DNA of 64,000 nucleotides, taken from the NCBI GenBank assembly GCA_003254925.1, contig QANZ01002619.1, positions 22,223-86,222 on the forward strand. The letters are read 5' to 3'. Every line of letters starts with the position of its first letter. The first letter of the stretch is position 1. Positions 35,110 to 46,214 of the stretch are shown here, piece by piece. The stretch is from Chamaecrista fasciculata. Its lineage: Eukaryota; Streptophyta; Magnoliopsida; Fabales; Fabaceae. A program made the translations under genes and the position numbers. The notes beneath the pieces are model-generated. The model made no database searches. It was not told the DNA's origin and saw only the letters and a program-made list of their open reading frames with translations.

Positions 35110-35330
35110 ATTTACATAAACAAGATGATAAGCCTTAGCCACATATACACCACTATACACGTAGTGAGCTCCTATTGGTCTCTGCAGACAGAGGATCCAC
35201 TACCATAACTTGCTTTTAATTTTGGATTCACAAATATATTTTGGATGTTCAAAGTATTTCCAAACCCGACAAGTCAAGTCAAAGCTGGTCATTGTGATGA
35301 TATGGATCGATGGAGTTTAATTTCACGAGT
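35110..35330 (+). pseudogene. Gutted F-box locus B
   Basis: TTTACATAAACAAGATGATAAGCC, GCCACATATACACCAC and 'cttttaattttggattcaca' (35210-35233) match the promoter and leader side of locus A. Within 50 bp follows GTCAAAGCTGGTCATTGTGATGAT (35278-35301), the end of the F-box frame, and then the gene-1-like 3' UTR text 'ggatcgatggagtttaatttcac'. The coding region is therefore missing, with the same break as locus A, but here without the hAT insert. F-box gene 3 starts 840 bp downstream. Confidence 0.75.
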
Positions 35331-35344
35331 AAGGATATGATGAT

Positions 35345-36168
35345 AGCTCGTCATTTTTTTAAATGGTAGTTTTTTTATGAAACCTACTATTTGGTTCTTT
35401 ATTTTTCACAGTTTCAACTATTTAGTCCTTGCAGTTTTGAAATAGACTATTTGGTCCCTCAAGTCCCTCATTTATCATAATCATCAACTATTTAGTCCTC
35501 CAGTTAGAGTTGATTAAATTACATGATAATATGGACGTTAAATGCTTATATGACACTGGTAAATACCATTTTAGCATCCTAGTCACCTAAATCAACCAAA
35601 CTGGACCAACAAATACAATTAAATTGGCCTAAAATTGAGTCAGATCCAAATATTTATATTACACGTGAAGCTTCCATAAGACATAAACTTTTGAAGAATT
35701 CTCAAATTTCAAACTCTAGGTGGTCTCAAATAGTTAAATATGTGGTATTTAACGTGTCACATGTGCACTTAACAGTCAGATCATCAGTGTCATATATTAT
35801 AGGGAGTAACGAGTTGATATTTGTAATTTTTTATGAATCAAATAATGTATTTCAAAAATGCAGGTTGATCCTTGAGTTAATATTAAATTAATACTTTTCA
35901 ATCTTCAAAAATTTATGCTGAATATTTATTTTCTGGTCTTTGACCTATAAACTAAATTATTGGCTATTTTAATAATTCATTGACTATTGAATTAACTTAT
36001 TAAAAAAAAAACGTGGTATAAATTCAAAGGTAATATAATATTACCAATCAACAAAAAGGTAATATAATATTTAAAAAAAAACAGAATTACACAAACAATA
36101 TAAAAAGGCCTTAAGAGTTAGGTCACACACTACACTGCGAGTGGTTTGATTCACAGAACAAAACACTC
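35345..36168. promoter_or_regulatory. Upstream unit and core promoter of F-box gene 3
   Basis: Contains array phrases ('tttcaactatttagtcc', 'cacgtgaagcttccataag', 'atttaacgtgtcacatgtgcac', 'tatagggagtaacgagttg'), then ACAAACAATATAAAAAGGCC with TATAAAAA at 36099-36106 and the leader GATTCACAGAACA before the ATG. The block is nearly identical to that of gene 2. Confidence 0.6.
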
Positions 36169-37158
36169 ATGCATAAGCGTAGAAAAACTAGGTCATCATT
36201 CTCCGATCTCCCTCACGAGCTTCTTTCTAATATCTCAGATCGATTAGGGCTCATTGATCTTCTCAGTTTTCGCGGCGTCTGCAAAAACACTCGTTCTGCT
36301 TCTTCGCATTCTTCTGCCGCCATTGAAGAACAATCTTTCTCGCAATGTAATCCTTGGTTCCTTCTCTACGGCAATGGTCCTAACTGTTCGATCGTCAACA
36401 ACACTTTTTACAACAAAAGACGCTACAAAATCAATCTTCCAGAAATCGCCGATTACACTTGTGTCGCCTCCCTCGCCGGATGGCTCTTATTTCTCTCTCA
36501 TGATTCTTCCATGTTCTTCTTTTGCCCTTTTTCAAAATCGAGAATCGATCTTCCAAATTGCCCTTTCGCTTCGACCGATTTGAACTTTACGGTGGCGTTC
36601 TCCCATTCTCCGACGAACAGAGACTGCGCCATCGTCGTTTTAGGGCGTGAAGACCATTTTTATAAAAATATGGAGATCTGGCTTCTTCGCCGCAGCGATT
36701 CCGAGTGGTGTAAGTATGAACATGACCGTAGATGTACTGAATTTGGAGCTGTAAAGAACGTGATGTATCATGAAGGGACTTTTCACATTCTGGATAGTTA
36801 TAAAGGTGTGGTGATTTTTAATGTTGAGATGAAGACTTGGTCTATGAATATTTGTGTGCCGGTCACGATAGAAAATTATGGTGAAGATAAATATAAAGTG
36901 AGTTATGAGATAAAGAAGAATCGTTTCAGTTTGAAATCAAAGGAGATGAAGTCGATTTTGGGAATTCAGGATAAAGCGTGTACAATTACTATATGTGGGA
37001 CTTTATTGGTTTTGAAGAAGGATCGTAAATACCGTTTGATCGAGCATGAGAAGTATAATGATGATGAAAGACGTTCTAGAACACACCGTCAGTTGAAAGG
37101 GGTATGGATTCAACCAAGATTCCATCAGATTCCACTGAATCAAAGTTGGTCATTGTGA
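36169..37158 (+). CDS. F-box/DUF295 protein 3
   Basis: An intronless gene of 329 residues. The F-box is at about 9-52 (SSFSDLPHELLSNISDRLGLIDLLSFRGVCKNTRSAS), then the DUF295 domain (CNPWFLLYGNGPNCSIV, LPEIADYTCVASLAGWLLFLSHDSSMFFFCPFSKSRIDLPNCPF, SHSPTNRDCAIVVL, MEIWLLRRSDSEWCKYEH, GVVIFNVEMKTWSMN, GVWIQPRFHQIPLNQSWSL). It closely resembles gene 2 in order and wording, with differences mainly in the N-terminal basic stretch (MHKRRKTR) and the region 240-300. Such proteins recruit substrates to SCF ligases; no substrate can be inferred. The frame is open throughout, so it is probably functional. Confidence 0.92.
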   Translation: MHKRRKTRSSFSDLPHELLSNISDRLGLIDLLSFRGVCKNTRSASSHSSAAIEEQSFSQCNPWFLLYGNGPNCSIVNNTFYNKRRYKINLPEIADYTCVASLAGWLLFLSHDSSMFFFCPFSKSRIDLPNCPFASTDLNFTVAFSHSPTNRDCAIVVLGREDHFYKNMEIWLLRRSDSEWCKYEHDRRCTEFGAVKNVMYHEGTFHILDSYKGVVIFNVEMKTWSMNICVPVTIENYGEDKYKVSYEIKKNRFSLKSKEMKSILGIQDKACTITICGTLLVLKKDRKYRLIEHEKYNDDERRSRTHRQLKGVWIQPRFHQIPLNQSWSL

Positions 37159-38565
37159 TGATTGTTTTAATTTCATGGGCAACAAGGTAGGAGTTTTTCA
37201 ATTTTTTTTCTTTTCTCTTTTGCAGTAGGTTTGATTTCTGGTATTTTAGTAGTAAAATGTTTTTGAGATCTTTCTTTAGTCGAATGCCGACATTGCTGTT
37301 CACTTGGTATATTTTCCTTTTTACGGAATCTGAAACATTTCCGGTTTGTTTCCCCTCTTTCTTTTTTATATTTAGAATAATGGATTGTTTGGTAGATATG
37401 GTTTTGCATGTGAAAGACGTGTTTGTTATATAGTTTCCCCTTTCATCGGAGAAATTGTTAGCAATCCTCTTTAATTTCATTTATTTGTTCTCCTTTTTAT
37501 CTTTTCTGTCACTTAACGTATCAATTTTAGTATTGAATCTCATTTCATCGAGATCTCCTTTTGGTTCGGTATCTATTTATGACCATTTATAGGATATATA
37601 TTTTAATTATTGTTAACATCATTTTATAGGATATTAGTTTTAATATCTGTTAGTTTCTGCTAAATATTACTATGATCAAGTTTAATAGATATATAGTGTT
37701 TTCGGTTATACTCTCGACATTTTTTTTTAAAGTAAATCGCATTCTTTTGGGTCAATTGTACTTTCAATATTTCAATTGATCAAAAAATTTGGGGTACAAT
37801 TGAAATATTGGAAGTACAATTGCATCCCCAAAAAATTGAAGGTATAGTTGACGCAAAAAAAAACTTTTGGCGTACAATTAAAATTAACTCCATACTTTGG
37901 AGATACAGTTAATCCAAAAAAAATTTAGGGGTATAACTGAAAGTCTGAAATTGATCTCATACTTTCATGATACCAAGTATAGTACAAAAACCCGATCCGT
38001 GCTGGGTTGACTCGGAACCAGTGAAGCGGCCACCAATTTGGTCTGGTCATCCTAATTGGACCGGATTGCATTTGGCCAAGATTTTTCCCGGGTCAACTTG
38101 CCAGTTCGGTTTTAAACCGTCAGTCCACTTGTCCATTTGACTCGAATTGAAGAAAAGTAAAACTAAAACCCAAGCACAATTTGACTTAGGTCATTTCTAT
38201 CATTATTATTTTAATTATAATTAAAAAATATGTTAAGGGTCAATTGAATCAAATAATTTTATAATGATATGTTCGATCAAAAGTAGATGAATAGCAAACT
38301 TTAGAGTCTTTAAGGAGCCTTATATATTGCAAATTCACTTCTATCACAATTCAATTTTTTTTTTGTATACTTTAGTTTCCATTTTGTGAATTTATAAATA
38401 CTGATTAATGTTTAATATTTGTGAATACTTGTTTGAATTTGTGAATATCTATTACTTCTTTTTCAAAAGATGAAGATTTCTAATCAATTTCATGTTTAAA
38501 TTTGATTTCTTATGGCTTAATATATATGTGTATAAGAGATTTGTTTGATTGATGTATGTTTAAAT
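37159..38565. repeat. 3' flank unit of F-box gene 3
   Basis: Collinear with 27263-28200 and 32540-33650, including the shared 'AACCGG'-style insertion from about 37977 (AGTATAGTACAAAAACCC). No gene seen. Confidence 0.7.
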
Positions 38566-38576
38566 ATATATATATG

Positions 38577-39107
38577 GTTAAAGGGTCATTTTGGTCCTAA
38601 ATGTATGCCCTAATGTTCATTTTGGTCCATTATGTTTCAAAATGTTCAAATTGGTCCTAAATGTTTGCAAAATGTTTCATTTTGGTCCCAACTATTGAAT
38701 AGGTTTGTTTCAAGTTTAAAAGTGATGAGTTTAGAGCTACCTATTGTTCTTGAAGAGTACTTTCTTTATCCAATTGGAGCCGTCAGTAAATGAGGTCAAA
38801 TCGGTCTTAAAAGTATACCTCTTGTTTCATGGTCAAACAAGTAAAATTGATCATATATTTCTTGTTTCAAATTTGAATGCGATGAATTCAGAGCTACGAG
38901 TTTCTTTTAACAAGTGTTTTGAACTTGAAATGAGATACAAGAGAAATATGACCAAAGTTAATAGTTTGGGACCAAAATAAAATATTTTATCAATATTTAG
39001 GATCAAAATGAATCATTTTGCCAACATTTAGACCAATTTGAACATTTTGAAACATAACAGACCAAAATGAACATTAAGGCATACATCTAGGACCAAAATG
39101 ACCCTTT
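38577..39107. mobile_element. MULE-like MITE, 'gaattc..gagct' core, copy 2 (best ends)
   Basis: Left end AAAGGGTCATTTTGGTCCTA and right end TAGGACCAAAATGACCCTTT are perfect inverted repeats. The arms continue with 'catttggtccattatgtttcaaaatgttcaaattgg' phrases and their mirrors. The core (38720-38960) has the family text 'gatgaattcagagctacgag'. It breaks the array flank of F-box gene 3. Confidence 0.85.
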
Positions 39108-39119
39108 GTCCTATATATA

Positions 39120-40150
39120 TTGATAGGTGTCGAATCCTCCAAAAATAATTAACCTGAAAAGTGATAAATGTTACTGAAAGATGACGGCTTGACTAGGGTG
39201 TTAATCTTCATGGAGTCTCACACTTGGTCATTGATGCCAAAGATAATTTTTCATCAAATTACAATAGGTTTACGAAATCACACGGTGAAATCACTCTTTC
39301 TTTAAAGTTGATTAAAGGATAACGTGCCCAATTTAATCACTTATTAACTAGACGAATTTGACACGATCGACAATTCAATCTAAATTAACAGAATTAAGAC
39401 CCGAAAGATATTAACCCTAACCAATTAATTTACGAAATTACTTGTTTAGATTTTCTTCCCGCTAACATGGTACGACCATCTTAGTTACTACTTAGTGATG
39501 AACTTATTAATTACGAAACAACAAGAGCACCTAGTATTATGTTAACAAATCAATTAGACAACTAGAAATTAGTTGAATACTCAACTTGAAAACAATTAAA
39601 AGCGAAATAGGAGAAGAGGAAATATTATAAAACGATGAAGATAATTTTCTATTGATTATTATAGACTAACGATTTCACAAAATAGAATCACACTTTCCCT
39701 AAAGTAGATTAAAGGATAACGTACCCAATTTAATCTTCAATTAATAAAAGCGAAACTGACACGGTCGACAATTCGAATCTAATTAATAGTATAAAAGCCC
39801 GAAAGATATTAGCCATAAACAAATAATTTACGAAATTACTTGTTTAGATTACCTTCTTCCTAATATGGTACGACCATATTAGTTGCTACTTGCTACCATG
39901 TGTTGAACACTAGCTATATTTTTACAAACTAAATAAGCAACCAAGGTCACAATATTGCTTATTCTAACTTGAAAACATTAAGATGAAAAGTTGAAGTGAA
40001 AATATTATAAATCAATAAAACAAAATAAAAACATGATCTCACAAGTGTAAAGACATTCAATTGGAATTAACCCTAAGCCATAATTGATGTGAGATTCGAT
40101 CTCACCTATTCACTAACTAGAGAGGGGTATTTATAATGTTTCTCTAACCA
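39120..40150. mobile_element. Probable LTR-retrotransposon fossil, antisense, with an internal repeat
   Basis: The left edge reads TGATAGGTGTCGAATCC. Inside, one text of about 200 bp occurs twice about 394 bp apart (39278 and 39672): 'gattaaaggataacgt.cccaatttaat', 'gacacg.tcgacaattc', 'cccgaaagatatta', 'tttacgaaattacttgtttagatt', 'tggtacgaccat'. I associate this wording with the non-coding part of Gypsy/LARD-type plant elements. No gag or pol is present. An old, incomplete remnant. Confidence 0.4.
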
Positions 40151-40213
40151 TAATCCCCTTCTCAACCTTCCTAATTTCGAGCAAGATTCTCCTTATCAAC
40201 AAAGAATTATTAA

Positions 40214-40875
40214 GGTAAAAGATCATTTCGTGCCCCTAATATCTGGGGTCAGTTTCAATTATGCCACTAGCGTTTGTTTTGTGTTAGTTATGCCTCCAAT
40301 GTGAAACGTTGGTGTCAATTATACCCTAACATCAATTTTTTTGGGCCAAAGTCCTATTTTGGTTCGTCAAGTTTGCTCAAAGTTCCGTTTTGCACCCTTG
40401 AGTCTCTGGCGAACTTTTCGGCGAGATACACGACGGCCCCGACAACTACGAAAACTCGTAATCCAAGGTTTTTTGACCTCCTAAGTTCAATGACAGCCTC
40501 TAATTTGCGAAAAAATGTCTGGCAAGCCGCCGAAAAATTACAAAAGCGCTTAAAATCATATTTTCGGTCATTTGTTAGTAAAATGAAGGCCACTATTGAA
40601 CTCAGGAGGTCAAAAGACTTAGGATTAGGAGTTTTCGTAGTCGTCGGGGCCGCCATGTATCTTCCGAAAAGTTCGCCGGAGACTTGAAGGACCAAAACGA
40701 AACTTTGAACAAACTTGTGGGACCAAAATAGGACTTTGGCCCAAAACAAATAGAGGTTAGGGTATAATTGACATCAACGTTTCACATTGGGGGCATAATT
40801 GACACAAAACAAACGTTAGGGGCATAACTGAAACTGACACCAAACGTCAGGGGCACGAAAGAGTCTTTTGCCATT
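40214..40875. mobile_element. Long foldback MITE (MULE-like), nearly palindromic
   Basis: The ends GGTAAAAGATCATTTCGTGCCCC and GGGGCACGAAAGAGTCTTTTGCC are inverted repeats, and the match runs through most of the element. As a result similar reading frames appear on both strands (40274-40687 plus, 40749-40354 minus); they are by-products of the palindrome. The flanks AATTATTAA and ATTTATTAA look like a 9-bp duplication with one change, as for Mutator-like elements. Text right of it resumes the array flank seen at 33915-34130. Confidence 0.88.
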
Positions 40876-41240
40876 TATTAATTATATCTCTTATATAATT
40901 ATTCCTGGAAGTTTTTTGGACTAATATGGAACAAACAAATTCTCTTTTGTCCTAGTTTATTCTTTTTAGGACTAAATCACTAAATTATCTATTAACCTCA
41001 ATTTTTTTTCTTGTGAAAGGAACTGAATTATAAAGCACATATATTTGATGAACCATGCAAGTTTATATGTGATTAAACACGCCCTTCGTGAAGTGAAGTG
41101 AACTATAGTGCTGACTGGATGGCAAAATTGGGTCAAGATCTTCCAAGAGCTGTGCAGATTTTTTATCACATCCCTCTTAGCATGTTTCTAACGATTATAG
41201 GAGAACTTGGTTTCTCCGGGGCTATGGCTAGCTAGTCTTT
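40876..41240. repeat. Array flank resumed after the MITE
   Basis: Collinear with 33917-34296: 'gttttttggactaatatgg', 'gaactgaattataaagcacatatatttgatgaaccatgca', 'gtgaagtgaagtgaac', 'gatcttccaa', 'ggctagctag'. At the last phrase the other copy carries the hAT MITE; here the site is empty. Confidence 0.75.
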
Positions 41241-41279
41241 TTTTTTTTTTTGGACTGAGCTAGCTAATCCTTATTAAAA

Positions 41280-42290
41280 ATTATTTTTCGGGATTACATT
41301 GTACATTAGGTTAGTATCTCTGCATTACATCGTAGGTTAGTGAATCTAATTTCATTGGGATTTCTTTTTGGTTTGGTATCTTGTTAATTAGCGGATATGC
41401 CCAATTGCTCTTTTATCCCAATTCTTTTTTGGACTGAATTCTCTATTGACCTCAAATTTATTTTGTCAAAGGAACTGAATTTTAAAGCAGATGTTCGGGC
41501 TTTTTCTCCCCAAATTGAGGGTTTCTTTGGACGTTAAATGCCATTTTAGCATCTAGTCATCTAAACCAACTGAAGCGGACTAACAAACACAATTAAATCG
41601 TCCTAAAATTGAGTCAAATCCAAATATTTTTATTACTCGTGAAGCTTCCATAAAGCATAAACTATTGAAGCATTCTCATATCTCAAACCCTAAGTGGTCC
41701 CAAATAATTAAAAATGTGGTATTTAACGTGTCACATATGCACTTAACGACTAGATCATCAGTGTCAATAACGGAGATATACTATAGGAGTAACAAGTTGA
41801 CATTTGTAATTTTTGAGGGACCAAATAGTCCATTCCAAATATTTGTATTACAAGTGAAGCTTCCATAAGGCATAAACTATTGAAGCATTCTCATATCTCA
41901 AACCCTAAGTGGTCTCAAATAGTTAAATATGTGGTATTTAACGTGTCACATGTGCACTTAACGACTAGATCATTAGTGTCAATAACGAAGATATACTATA
42001 GGGAGTAACAAGTTGACATTTGTAATTTTTTAGGGACTAAATAGTCCATTTCAAAAAATATAGGTTGATCCTTGAATTTATATTAAATTAATACTTTTCA
42101 TTCAAAATTATGCTGAATTTTTGGCTATTTCAATAATTCATTGATTATTGGATGACTGATTTGTTAATTTAGTATAAATTCAAGGGTAATATAATAATTT
42201 TTTCCTTAAATTTATTTAATTTTGAAAAAAAATTACACAAACAATATAAGTGAGACTGTTCCTGCTAGATTTAGGTCACTTAATTAAAAA
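41280..42290. repeat. F-box upstream unit with no gene after it, with an internal 215-bp tandem duplication
   Basis: Holds the upstream array phrases in order, ending ACACAAACAATATAAGTGAG, where genes 2 and 3 have ACACAAACAATATAAAAAGGCC followed by an F-box frame. No F-box sequence follows. Inside, about 215 bp is present twice in tandem (41620-41834 and 41835-42047, starting CCAAATATTT). Confidence 0.7.
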
Positions 42291-42397
42291 TCTTCCCAAT
42301 TGTCTTTGGGTTTTTTATGCATGAATAAAGTCTTTTCCATTTGCAAAGTACCAATAGAATCTACCAGTTTAATTTGCTATACTTACTTCTGATATGA

Positions 42398-42780
42398 ATG
42401 GAATGGTTTTTAGTACAAAATGGGGGGGGGGGGGGGAGTGAGAAAGGAGACATCCAAATGGAATGGTCAACCCAAAATACGAAGTTACTTATTGATTTAA
42501 TTTATGATCGAGTGAAGAAGAATAAATTGCAGACATCAACCTTCAAGCAAACAATTTGGGAAGAGATAAATAATGAACTTGCACAACTTATTGAAGAAAA
42601 TTATGGTGTGGAGAGATTGAAAGGAAAGTTTAACAGACTACGTACTCAATATCGGGAGTTTTCAACTTTATTGGCTCGAACTGGTGTTACTTGGGATTCA
42701 ATATCTAATAAAGTCAATGCACCTGAAGATGTATGGCAAGATTTGTACACGGTAAGTACAAGTAGTATATGTATTATTTA
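42398..42780 (+). pseudogene. Myb/SANT-like exon of a PIF/Harbinger-type element, ends at the N gap
   Basis: Encodes the domain found in L10-interacting MYB-like proteins and in the Myb gene of PIF/Harbinger transposons: WSTQNTKLLIDLIYDRVKKNKLQTSTFKQTIWEEINNELAQL, YGVERLKGKFNRLRTQYREFSTLLARTGVTWD and NAPEDVWQDLYT. After it comes a good donor (ACG/GTAAGT at 42750). The following exon is absent, since the assembly N at 42781 and an unrelated MITE end follow. A run of 15 G (42422-42436) sits in the frame before the domain and would shift it if mis-sized. An intact domain but an incomplete gene. Confidence 0.7.
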
Positions 42781-42781
42781 N
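42781..42781. other. Assembly ambiguity (single N)
   Basis: The only N in the window. Sequence character changes here from a Harbinger exon with an intron start to the middle of an AACCGG MITE. The join may be a scaffolding point rather than native continuity. Confidence 0.95.
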
Positions 42782-42965
42782 AAAAATAGTTGGACCGCTG
42801 GTTCGGTCCAGCGGTTCGACCCCGGTTCGCCGGTTTTGTCCGATTAAAACCGGTTCAATCCGGTCCAACCGACAGTTTAGTTTTTTTGGTCGAACCCACT
42901 CGCTTTCACATTCGATTTGCGGTCGGACCGTCCGGTTCTGACAACACTGATTCTGACCTCAAAAT
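42782..42965. mobile_element. 'AACCGG' MITE, right half
   Basis: Rich in CCGGTT/AACCGG (for example 42830-42865). It ends GTCCGGTTCTGACAACACTGA, matching the family end (inverted TGTTGTCAAAACCG) of 60760-61320. The left half is missing at the N. Confidence 0.65.
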
Positions 42966-43239
42966 TAATCTTAATTCCCAAGCATTTGACCAGAGTTCAA
43001 CGGTCTCACGTCCCCTTTAAAGCATAGAATTTTCTTATTGGAAGAAAAACTTAGGAAAAAAAAATGAAGGAAATTAGGTATATCGCTCTATTTTCTTCAG
43101 TTCTCTCAGACCTGTTCAAAAGCAACGAAAATTCACAACCAGCCAAATATTTATAGTGAGCCCTATATATAGGTGGATATAATAAGTTTAAAGAATACAT
43201 TAAATTAATTTTTTTTTAATAGATTTGGACAAAATACAC

Positions 43240-43870
43240 TTAATACTCACTCCTTTTGTTTCTGAGAAATTACACCCGTTTTCCCTTTATTTATTTTCTA
43301 TTAAAATACTAATTTTGTGTTAATGATAAAGTCATAAAACTATAAATTTTAATAATACAAAGAAATACAGTTAAGTTAATTTAAAACTTTAATGAGATTT
43401 TTTTAATATTAATAAAATAATAAATTAATTTGAATAAGTTCATTAACGATTATCGAGCCCGATTTGATTATATATCTCATTTGTTAATGGTCTCAACTGA
43501 TAAAAAAAAATTCCTTAAAAGTAAGTTGTAGCTCTAATTAAAATCGTCGCATTCAGAGTTAAAACGAGAGATATATAACTAATTTTGTTTGTTTGACTGT
43601 GAAATGAGCGGCTAACTTTCAAGACTCGATATGACTTCATTTGCAGACAAATCCAATTAGTTTGAGAAAGTACTCTTCAAAAGCAACACGTAAATTTGGA
43701 TTTATCACATTCAAACTTGAAATAAAAGAAATATGACTACATTTAATAATTTGAGACTAGAATGAAACATTTTCCCAATATTTATGACCAATATGAATCT
43801 TTTGAACATAAAAGACCAAAATGAATATCAAGACATATATTTAGGACCAAAATAACCCTTTGATCATTTT
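43240..43870. mobile_element. MULE-like MITE, 'gaattc..gagct' core, copy 3 (left end eroded)
   Basis: The right end TAGGACCAAAATAACCCTTTG and the arm 'gaccaaaatgaata' match copy 2. The core at 43480-43750 has 'gtagctctaattaaaatcgtcgcattcagagtt', 'gactcgatatgacttcatttgcagac' and 'ttatcacattcaaacttga'. The left border is a guess. Confidence 0.65.
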
Positions 43871-44149
43871 TTTCCATTCTAGGAATAGTTGACTCTTTAT
43901 ATGAATATATGAACTCAAACTTAGAAATTATATAACAAGTTATTTTTATTAATAAATATATGTGTTTGTCAATTTGTTTATTTATAACCACTAAAAATAA
44001 AAAAAAATTATAAATATGAATGTATTTTTAAATTACTTTGTTATGCATTAAATACTTAACATTTTATTTATAATTTAATATTTTTTTCAACTTATAAAGT
44101 TTAAAAATATTAGTATATATAAAAATAAATATTTATTATTACAACCCAG

Positions 44150-44850
44150 ACTTTTTTGTTGGATAAATATCAAAATATATATGAAATAAAAGTCAAACGG
44201 TATTTACAAATGATCAGAAACTTCATGACTGAAACAACAGGCAAAACATAAAACATAGTCATTGTTGAACTAAGGGCGAAGATGAGCTTAACGACACATA
44301 AAGACGCATAAGCATACACGAGCGCACTGACTGGTCTTATAAGGGAATTATCCTCAGGATGAAAATTATCACACAAAGTGCTGTCAACAAGGTGAAAACG
44401 CCTATGCTTGCTGTTGACCAGAAGAGAAGTCTCCAAACCAAGTGTAGGTAGCATCGGCTTTAACATCGGTGAGGCATGCATACTAGATCTGAAGAACAAA
44501 TAGCCACCAACTAGTGGCTAAGCCAGATCTGAACAAAGGAAAAACACCATAGAGGGAGAAACACACTACAAGAGGAAAAAACAAAGCACCTCCACAAAAA
44601 GGGGGAAAAACACCACTCAAAGTGGGCAAGATCAAATTCGAAAATATCACCACCATAAATAGGAGAAAATACACCAGATATGAATTTATTAGCCTAAACA
44701 CAGAAAGCAAAAGAAAGAAAAGATGTAGGGAGGAGTTGCACTAACACTACAACTCCTCCTTCCAAATGTGAAATGTGAAAGGGAGATGAAGTGTAGAGAG
44801 AAGGGAGAGCTTCTCTCTCCTCTTAGTGGCGGCTAGGGTTTGAATTTGAT
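44150..44850 (-). mobile_element. Retroposon, dispersed family R1, copy 1 (minus orientation)
   Basis: Shares text with 51066-51625. Read on minus there is a start with CTCTCC-rich leader text (44820-44750), 'gaggagttgtagtgttagtgcaactcctcc' (about 44732-44765) and a body with 'cttgttgacagcactttgtg', 'tcctgaggataattcc' and 'gtaaataccgtttgacttttat'. It ends near the T-rich stretch at 44150. No recognisable protein domain. It could be a SINE or the tail of a LINE. Confidence 0.5.
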
Positions 44851-45557
44851 GTGTTAAACATTAGGCTAATTGAACCCAGACTTGAACGACTATAAAATTC
44901 ATTTCTCGTCTTGGAACCATAAAGATAATTGAATCCCCCATTTAGTCACAGGCTCCAAAAAAATTTTTAAATAAATTATTTTTATTAATATAAAATATTT
45001 TTATCAATCTCTTACATCTATAATTAATCAAATTTAAAAAAAATAAAAAAAAAAATATGAATATACTATTAAATTATTTTTAATATGTACAAAATATTTA
45101 ATATTTTATTCTTATACGTTTATATTTTTTTTAAAAAAATTATAAATATATAACATGTATTGGTAAAATACGAGTTGAAGATCTCTTTAATTTATCTTTA
45201 ACTCCATTGATATTAAAGTCAAACTCGAATTCACTTATAATAAATTAAATCTTAAATAACTTATTAGTTAGATAATAATATTTTAATCATCCTGGATCAA
45301 AATAAAATCTTTTTATATTATTCATCCTCAAATTTATTATCTTTTTATCCGTATATACATAAAACAATAACAAAGCTTCAAATTTCATTAATTTGAATAG
45401 TTTGATTGTTCATTAATTATATTCTTCTTCCCTCACTCTAAGAAATTGCGACTAAAGTTCCGGCAAAATGGTGGGAAAGTGACCATGTCAGAGTCAGAGG
45501 ATCTATGTTTGCCAACATTTTAAAAGAACAAACAAAACAACATGAAACAAAGAACGA

Positions 45558-45962
45558 AAGGTCAAAGTGTAAATTTGGTCCTATATATTTTGCTCATTTC
45601 TCAATTTGGTCCCATATCTTTTTTTGTTTTACTTTTGGTCTCATATTTTTGGGTCAGGTCTCAATTTGGTCCCATATCTTTTATTGTTGTAGATTTTGTC
45701 TCATATCTTTGGGTCAATAGTAGAATTGATCATATATCTTTATGTTAAGTTTAAAAGTTGTCTCATATTTTTACATAAAGATCAACTAACGGTTGATCCT
45801 TTTGTAAAGAATTAATTAGACTAATTTTGCAACATAACCAAAAGATATGAGACCAAATTGAAACTTTTTACAAAGATATGAGACCAAAATTGTAACAAAA
45901 AATATACCGGACCAAGTTGGGAACTGAACAAAAGATATGAGACCAAATTTACACTTTGGCCA
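45558..45962. mobile_element. Foldback MITE 'ggtctcatatctttgg', copy 2
   Basis: Left end GGTCAAAGTGTAAATTTGGTCC and right end GAGACCAAATTTACACTTTGGCC are inverted repeats of more than 20 bp. Inside, 'cccatatcttttt..ttt' phrases alternate with mirrored 'aaagatatgagaccaaa'. It lies about 610 bp upstream of the TIR gene start. Confidence 0.85.
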
Positions 45963-46214
45963 ACAAAGCAAGAAACAGCATACGTACGTCGGTACGTGTT
46001 TGAAGGACAAAAACAGTTCCAAATAAAAATTGGCGTATCTAGTAGTCAAGCTTTTCAAACATGTTTACTCTTTTTGTTTCTCTCTGATCTTTTGTTGTCT
46101 ATTCAAAGTACTACCCCCATGCATTTTCTTGGTCCAACCTCGATCACCATTGAATTTCAAACCCAGTTTTTTTCCAACATTCTATTCGCTCTTCAATCAA
46201 AACCAAACCACACA

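Noticed and set aside
40274-40749. Open frames of 137 and 131 codons on opposite strands with similar protein text
   Set aside because: They are produced by the near-palindromic MITE at 40214-40875; the similarity is the inverted repeat read on both strands.
45558-45962. Possible distal regulatory element of the TIR gene
   Set aside because: It is a typical foldback MITE; closeness to the gene alone does not support a function.
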